A stretch of 64,000 nucleotides of DNA from Acidobacteriota bacterium (GTDB taxonomy: Bacteria > Acidobacteriota > Blastocatellia > RBC074): NCBI GenBank assembly GCA_018269055.1, contig JAFDVI010000005.1, forward strand, positions 291,637 to 355,636, given 5' to 3'. The notes beneath the pieces are model-generated. The model ran no database searches. It was given only the letters and a program-made list of their open reading frames with translations, and was not told where the DNA came from. Both the position numbers and the translations under genes were made by a program. How positions within the stretch are numbered: position 1 is the stretch's first letter; each line of letters starts with the position of its first letter. This document shows positions 59,801-64,000 of this stretch, piece by piece.

Positions 59801-61519
59801 ATGGTGCGGCGCAATTACGACGCGCTGGTGTCCGGCGACGGGGCCTGTGCGGGTTGCGGCGAAAAGAGCATTTTGCGCTCCATTACCGCTGTGACTGAGG
59901 CGTATATGCGCCCGATCTATCACGCCAAAGCCGACCGCTTTAACGCGAAGGCTACACAGCTCGATCAACTCGGCGTGCAGAAGCTGGTTGAACTCAAACA
60001 ACGCAGCGAAGCGGAATATGTGCTCTTTCGCCAAACCGTCGCGCATCTGTTGATGGGATTGGGCGGCGAAGACGAAAAAGACACCAAAGCGCGCATCGCC
60101 ACGCACGGACCGATCAGTGATGCCGAAATCATCGCGGCGTTAACTGCGGTCTTGCGGCAGGAAGCCTTCAACCACAAACAATTGCAATCGGTGGACGGAC
60201 GCCTGGCCAACGGTCAGGCCGTGATGGCGATGGCTGCGCACACCGGTTGCAACACCGTTTACGGCTCGACGCCACCGAACAATCCACATCCGTACCCGTG
60301 GATGAATTCGCTTTTCCAGGACGGCATCACCGTAGGCTGGTTGCTCGGCGAAAGCTTTATCGTGGATCACGGACGCCGCTCAGTGCTTCCCGAACGGCTG
60401 GCAGACGCTTTGCTCGAACGTGAGCAGGAAATCATCACGCCACGCGAATACTACGAATACGTGCATTTCAGCGATGCGCTGATGACCGATCAGGAAATCA
60501 TCGAACTGCCCAAAGTCTGGGTCGTTGGCGGTGACGGCGGCATGGGCGACATCGGCTATCAGAACATGTCAAAGGTCATGTTGCAGAATCGTCCCAACGT
60601 CAAAGCCGTCATGCTGGACACACAGGTCTATTCCAACACTGGCGGGCAAAATTCCGATTCGACGCCAATGTTGGGCGGCAATGACATGAACGTTTTCGGT
60701 GCGGCCTCGCAAGGCAAAAACATCGAAAAGAAAACCGTTGCCGAAACCTTCCTGGCCGGTCACGGTTCGCCATTTGTCGCACAGATTTCCATTGCCAATG
60801 CGCCGCGACTTTACAAAGCGATTCTCGACGGTCTGGAATATCGCGGCACGGCTTTCCTGCAATGTTTCACCACCTGCCAGCCGGAACACGGTGTGGCTGA
60901 TGACATGGCGCTGACGCAAGCACAACGTGTGCGCGATTCCCGCGGAGCGCCGGAATTCGTTTTCAACCCTCGCTTGGGCGAAACCTATCAGGAAGCCCTG
61001 GACATCAAAGGCAATCCATCCGCCGAATTGGATTGGTATGTCACGAAGTTCAAGGGCACGAATGAGCCTTACCATTACACGGTTGCTCACTGGTGCGCGA
61101 CTGAAGCTCGATTCCGCAACCATCTGAAAAAGATCAACGCCGAAGACGCTGCCAAACTGGTCTCGCTGGACAACATGCTGGTGCGCATCACTCAACAGGA
61201 TGTGGTGTATCGTCGTTATCTGCACCCGGAACATCGTTCCTACGTACCCGACTTCGGCGTTTACATCAAAATCCCCGGGGCGAATGGCGAAGTTGAATAT
61301 CGTTCGCTTTCGCGACAACTGGTGCTGTTCTGTGTCGAACGTCGCAAGGCCTGGCGGATGCTGCAAAGCAAGGCGGGCGTTGTAAACAAGGAATATCAGG
61401 CCCAGCGTTCGATTCTGGCGGATTTTGACGCCGGGAAGCTTTCGCGAGAGGAACTGTTTGCGCGTGGCGAAGAACTGTTGCGGGAACACGTGCAAAGCAT
61501 GGCGAACGCGAAACGATAG
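56852..61519 (+). CDS. nifJ: Long-form pyruvate:ferredoxin/flavodoxin oxidoreductase
   Basis: 1555 residues, against about 1170-1200 for standard NifJ. It oxidises pyruvate with CoA to acetyl-CoA and CO2, reducing a ferredoxin or flavodoxin. The pyrimidine-binding domain begins EVGVFYPITPSTEGGE. A gamma-type domain (VRFHSIGGWGAITTGKNLGA) lies at about 462. The ferredoxin clusters are CTQCMECISVCP (about 784) and CKGCAACVTACG (about 915), the latter lacking the usual proline after its last Cys. The thiamine-diphosphate domain starts at CAGCGEKS (about 1000), with GGDGGMGDIGYQNMSKV at about 1226 and DTQVYSNTGGQNSD. Extra sequence lies between the clusters and within the TPP domain. No nif genes are adjacent. 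Both flanks carry kinase remnants. Another 2-oxoacid is possible as substrate. Confidence 0.88.
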   Translation: MKTKAPYPGIRVTANGNQLVSYHTETRIAEVGVFYPITPSTEGGELYHQAFAEGKLDVFGHNTLAIEAEGEHAAQGGAIAHSVCGKRVVNYTSGQGIVYGVEQYYHAPGKCSTMVLEVGARALTKHALNVHCGHDDVYGALDTGWIIVFGKDAQQAADQALILRRVTEFSLTPGMNVMDGFLTSHLERTFYKHEAELIRQYLGAPDDIIPCPTESQRQLFGPTRRRVPAMIDLKNPVLLGPVQNQEHYMQGVVARRNNFTEPILDFFEAAYAEFGKLTGRYYGLVSQYRCEDADTVFVSLGSAAENIEAAVDYLREQRGAKVGSIHLNVFRPFPEAAVVQALAGKRNVIILERTDEPMAGDNPMGRDIRTALNKALQHEAGLPSITVEQMPRLFNGVYGLGSRDFRPEHTIGAYEFATGQRARKDGKRAQDGASFIVLGVDHPYEVKSEDTPSLLPEHAIAVRFHSIGGWGAITTGKNLGAIIGDFNDFLYERDGVVDEFGNPKEIIHISANPKYGSEKKGAPTSYFMVAAPARVRVNCDLRHVNVVLCCDPKAFTHCNPLDGMAEGGCLVWESEEEGEQAWERLPLWARKQIIEHNIRVFTLPGFQIARKATDRADLQLRMQGNAFLGAFFAVSPLLEEFGISQKQFREVVHKQYVKKFSRLGDAVVASNMEVMTQGFERVREINIGAIEAPDRSTLRGQAILPVLNGNAEACGCRSHDHPAGQTARTPYTQMAEFNALFRAGLGYDQPASAYSALGVMAAGSGDTASKYVARRETPLYIPENCTQCMECISVCPDTALPNCAQDLETLLRTAITSYVSDAGERQKMLQLLPEIESRTHALMRENVKNGGTPLPQLIQQVTNEVNGFSAVAKQELFTVLDKIPMAYQKVNAIFATPEKKQPGGGGVFSIFVSDLCKGCAACVTACGEHQALRMVQETEEVNAEHETGTAFLNLLPDTPQKYLGLYNDARPQDSRTATLRNMLMVRRNYDALVSGDGACAGCGEKSILRSITAVTEAYMRPIYHAKADRFNAKATQLDQLGVQKLVELKQRSEAEYVLFRQTVAHLLMGLGGEDEKDTKARIATHGPISDAEIIAALTAVLRQEAFNHKQLQSVDGRLANGQAVMAMAAHTGCNTVYGSTPPNNPHPYPWMNSLFQDGITVGWLLGESFIVDHGRRSVLPERLADALLEREQEIITPREYYEYVHFSDALMTDQEIIELPKVWVVGGDGGMGDIGYQNMSKVMLQNRPNVKAVMLDTQVYSNTGGQNSDSTPMLGGNDMNVFGAASQGKNIEKKTVAETFLAGHGSPFVAQISIANAPRLYKAILDGLEYRGTAFLQCFTTCQPEHGVADDMALTQAQRVRDSRGAPEFVFNPRLGETYQEALDIKGNPSAELDWYVTKFKGTNEPYHYTVAHWCATEARFRNHLKKINAEDAAKLVSLDNMLVRITQQDVVYRRYLHPEHRSYVPDFGVYIKIPGANGEVEYRSLSRQLVLFCVERRKAWRMLQSKAGVVNKEYQAQRSILADFDAGKLSREELFARGEELLREHVQSMANAKR

Positions 61520-61640
61520 TGGGTATCGTTGGCTGAAAGCTGAGAGGGTGGGAATCTCAGTTTCCTGATTTAGATCAAATTGCAATTGCGTGTATGGGCA
61601 GAAAATCCATCAATTGCCGGTAGAGATATTATCCTGCTGA

Positions 61641-61925
61641 TCAGTCCCGTACACCCAGTCGCAAACCGATATAGCTCCAAGAGATCATTAGTTGAAGGGT
61701 GAACTTTACCGCTGGGCCAACAGCGATCGTCATTACTTTCTCCCACTTTTCAGTGTCTGATATGCGCACCTTGCGGCCAGCTTCGGGAAATGACTGGACA
61801 TAGATTTCGTCGTTCCCGGACTTATCGAACGTATAAGCCAGCCAGCGCCCACCCGGCGAAACCCGTGACGATGGGCTCACAAGGAAGGAATCGGAATTTG
61901 TCTCGCTGCATTTTGCCGGCATCAC
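61641..61925 (-). pseudogene. PD40 propeller fragment of a decayed kinase gene
   Basis: A 94-codon frame carries RVSPGGRWLAYTFDKSGNDEIYVQSFP and AGRKVRIS, the repeat pattern of the propeller tail of acidobacterial Ser/Thr kinases (SPDGRWLAYxSxESGxxEVYVQPFP). After EKW the family pattern seems to continue in another frame, so a frameshift is likely. No kinase part or plausible start lies nearby. It is a remnant of a gene different from the one at 55747-56542. Confidence 0.65.
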
Positions 61926-62199
61926 TTAAAGAAAAACGCATGCGTCGAAAGGTACTACCCCAAGACAGGGCGGGGTATATGCCCGCGTTGATTGATCGCG
62001 AAATGAGCTTGCCAAGCCTTTGTGTGTGAAGCCGTTTCTTTTTAACAACTTGCCTGGATCACACCAGTAATCCAACCCTCCAAAATTTTTTTTCACACCC
62101 ACTGTCAGTTTCGGATCCCGATTTCGCATGAAGGATTTGAGAGGTGAAGTGAAACCAACAGCGACGACCACTACGCAGTCGTTGGAAAAGGAGAAGGAC
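61926..62199. other. Gap before the FAD-dependent enzyme, no gene seen
   Basis: Nothing with convincing coding character. An imperfect palindrome (ACCCC...GGGGT near 61957-61978) is the only structure noted. Confidence 0.4.
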
Positions 62200-63378
62200 A
62201 TGACTGGTCGAAATTATCTGAAACCTCGTTACGACGTTATCGTCGTTGGCGCTCGCGTAGCCGGTGCGGCCACAGCGATGCTTCTGGCTCGCGCCGGATT
62301 ACACGTCCTGGTCGTTGACCGTAGCGCGTATGGAAGCGACACCTTGTCCACTCACGCATTGATGCGCGCGGGGGTGATGCAGCTTCATCGTTGGGGTGTG
62401 CTCGATCGCATCGTGAAAGCGGGAACTCCGCCGATCCGCAGGACGACGTTTCATTACGGAGCCGAGATGGTTCCGGTTGAAATGAAGGATCGCGATGGTG
62501 TGAACGCGCTCTATGCTCCGCGTCGAACCGTATTGGATGCAGCGCTTACCGATGCCGCGCACGAAGCCGGGGCAGACGTTGTGCACGGAGCAACGGTAAC
62601 GAATCTGCTGCATGGCCAGACGGGACGCGTGTGCGGCGTAGCTCTCACCGATGCCGAAGGCGCGTCGCGGCACATTGAAGCCGGAATTGTGATCGGTGCC
62701 GACGGCGCGCGTTCAAGCGTGGCGCGGGCTGTTGGCGCGGAAACGACGCGCGAAGGAAATACTGCGACGGCGGTTCTTTACGGTTACTGGCATGGACTTG
62801 AGCTGGATGGAACGCACTGGAACTTCGGCTTGGACGTAGCCTCCGGCGCGATTCCAACCAACGATGATCTGACTTGTGTGTTCGTCGCAATGCGGCCCAG
62901 GCGTTACGAGGCACAACGCCCGGGAGGTTTCGATAAGCTGTATGCTGAAGCGATCAGAGAGGCTGATCCGGAACTGGCCGGGGCGGTCGCCCATGCCCAA
63001 CGCGTCGGCAAGTTTTACCCATTCGCCGGTCGTCGCGGATTCATTCGGCAGTCCTGGGGACGTGGTTGGGCGCTGGTCGGCGATGCGGCATGTTTCAAGG
63101 ATCCGCTTACCGCACATGGCATAACCGATGCTCTGCGCGATGCGGAATTGCTCGCCAACGCGGTTATCGCGGGGACAGACTCCGCGCTAGATGGGTATCA
63201 GTCGGAACGTGACGCATTCGCAGTGGAGTTTCTTGACTTGTCCGACGAAATCGCTTCCTTCGATTGGGACCTGGAACAGATCAAAGCGCTACATTTTCGT
63301 TTGAGCAAGCTGATGAATCGCGAATGCGACTTCGTGCGTTCGTTCGATGATGTATTGCAGGTGGCGCTCTGTGCTTAA
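62200..63378 (+). CDS. FAD-dependent oxidoreductase, geranylgeranyl-reductase/aromatic-hydroxylase type
   Basis: About 392 residues from ATG 62200, with AAGGAG six bases upstream; the longer frame from 62128 lacks such a site. The FAD-binding start DVIVVGARVAGAATAMLLARAG is a GxRxxG-variant Rossmann motif near residue 13. A middle motif IVIGADGARSSVARAVGA matches the DG motif, and WALVGDAACFKDPLTAHGITDALRDAELL matches the GD motif of flavin monooxygenases and geranylgeranyl reductases. It probably hydroxylates or reduces a small lipid or aromatic compound using NAD(P)H. The downstream AhpD-like gene is 122 bp away on the same strand. Confidence 0.85.
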   Translation: MTGRNYLKPRYDVIVVGARVAGAATAMLLARAGLHVLVVDRSAYGSDTLSTHALMRAGVMQLHRWGVLDRIVKAGTPPIRRTTFHYGAEMVPVEMKDRDGVNALYAPRRTVLDAALTDAAHEAGADVVHGATVTNLLHGQTGRVCGVALTDAEGASRHIEAGIVIGADGARSSVARAVGAETTREGNTATAVLYGYWHGLELDGTHWNFGLDVASGAIPTNDDLTCVFVAMRPRRYEAQRPGGFDKLYAEAIREADPELAGAVAHAQRVGKFYPFAGRRGFIRQSWGRGWALVGDAACFKDPLTAHGITDALRDAELLANAVIAGTDSALDGYQSERDAFAVEFLDLSDEIASFDWDLEQIKALHFRLSKLMNRECDFVRSFDDVLQVALCA

Positions 63379-63500
63379 CGCAAAATGGAAATTGATGCGG
63401 GAGTCCAACTGTAAGCAGAGGCTTAGGCTCAAAGGCCTAATCCCTTCTTGCCTTCGGGCTGCCGCCCAAAGCCACACTGCATTGTGGCAGGAGTAACGTT

Positions 63501-64000
63501 ATGGCCTTTATTGCGACAATTCCGGAAGATTACGCGCCAGACGATGTGAAGCAAATGTACGCTCAGAATCTGGAGAAGCAGGGATACATTCCCAACTATT
63601 CCCGCGTCTTCAGTCATCGCCCGCAAGTGATGGAGGCGTGGGGAAATTTGCTGCGAGCCATCAAAGGCAATCTGGATATGCGGCGGTTTGAATTGGCGAC
63701 ACTGGCGGCGGCGCGTGCCCTGAAGAATTCGTATTGCTCGCTGGCCCATGGCTCCATCCTGCGCCAGAAATTTTACAGCTCGGAACAACTGACCTTGATC
63801 GCAAAGGATTATCGAAGCGCGGATTTGACTCCGGCGGAAATTGCGATGATGGCGTATGCGGAACAGATTGCGCGCGATGCTTCGGCAGTTACCGAAAATC
63901 AGATACAGGACTTGCGCGACCATGGCTTTTCCGACGCCGAAATTTTCGATATCGCGACGACGGCAGCAGCGCGTTGCTTTTTCGCCAAAACACTGGATGC
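63501..64000 (+). CDS. Carboxymuconolactone decarboxylase/AhpD-like peroxidase-related protein, partial
   Basis: The frame opens at ATG 63501 after GGCAGGAG and runs off the right edge after 166 codons. It has the all-helical AhpD-like fold with the region NSYCSLAHGSILR, in which only the first Cys of the usual C-x-x-C is present and a His follows, as in the peroxidase-related subgroup. LTPAEIAMMAYAEQIARDA is also typical. Members act in alkylhydroperoxide or thiol redox reactions. The specific role here is not known. Confidence 0.85.
   Translation, partial: MAFIATIPEDYAPDDVKQMYAQNLEKQGYIPNYSRVFSHRPQVMEAWGNLLRAIKGNLDMRRFELATLAAARALKNSYCSLAHGSILRQKFYSSEQLTLIAKDYRSADLTPAEIAMMAYAEQIARDASAVTENQIQDLRDHGFSDAEIFDIATTAAARCFFAKTLD

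Noticed and set aside
59003..60106. Long minus-strand open frame of 367 codons
   Set aside because: It lies wholly antisense to the oxidoreductase, shows no family motif and has the composition expected of a shadow of a GC-biased third position.
56852..61519. nifJ as an insertion that split one kinase-PD40 gene
   Set aside because: The left remnant contains both the start and the end of such a gene, so the right remnant must come from another gene.

Overview
The window is a bacterial chromosome segment, most likely from an Acidobacteriota, possibly a Blastocatellia-type lineage. That placement is an inference. It rests on an ADOP-type duplicated orphan permease, an Oar-like TonB receptor with an N-terminal carboxypeptidase-regulatory domain, a DUF5117/DUF4953-type metalloprotease, PD40-type Ser/Thr kinase remnants, a PVC-type haem lipoprotein, and many intergenic palindromes. 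No rRNA, tRNA, CRISPR array, intact transposase or phage gene was seen.

Layout. 1-2079 (-): the N-terminal two thirds of a membrane-anchored ClpB-like AAA+ ATPase, running off the left edge. 2450-7470 (-): a Nudix-metallo-beta-lactamase fusion, an MscS channel, a DUF1302-like outer-membrane protein and an EamA transporter. 7736-21685 (+): a short MetE-like methionine synthase, a carbohydrate block (secreted polysaccharide deacetylase, heparinase II/III-like lyase, Oar-like TonB receptor), a Uma2-type protein, a YVTN beta-propeller and a large haem/HEAT lipoprotein. 21835-25957 (-): ADOP permease and a GAF-SpoIIE phosphatase. 26379-28535 (+): a zinc-ribbon Ser/Thr kinase with a palindromic DNA element embedded in its catalytic domain. 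28546-34810 (-): metalloprotease, PQQ-type propeller, dnaJ and hrcA, with a degenerate CIRCE operator lying over a promoter upstream of hrcA.

35203-49997 (+) is a respiratory complex I operon, nuoABCDEFGH-JKLMN, closed by a strong terminator. nuoI is missing from its usual place between nuoH and nuoJ. 50236-55739 (-) holds a 59-residue membrane protein, an alpha/beta-hydrolase-DUF2911 fusion lacking the nucleophile serine, a LytTR regulator with its sensor kinase, and a PHP-domain protein. 56852-61519 (+) is an unusually long pyruvate:ferredoxin/flavodoxin oxidoreductase, flanked on both sides by decayed kinase-PD40 gene fragments. The window ends with a FAD monooxygenase/reductase-like enzyme and a partial AhpD-like protein.

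The most unusual pattern is in the gaps. At least seven gaps hold REPIN-like double palindromes: two inverted arms, each arm itself a small hairpin. In several of them, differences between the two arms are compensatory and keep the inner hairpin paired. A second class consists of inverted repeats whose arms are short purine-rich near-tandem repeats. One member of that class sits in frame inside the kinase gene, between its HRD and DFG motifs. Every nuo gap longer than about 50 bp carries an element of one class or the other.
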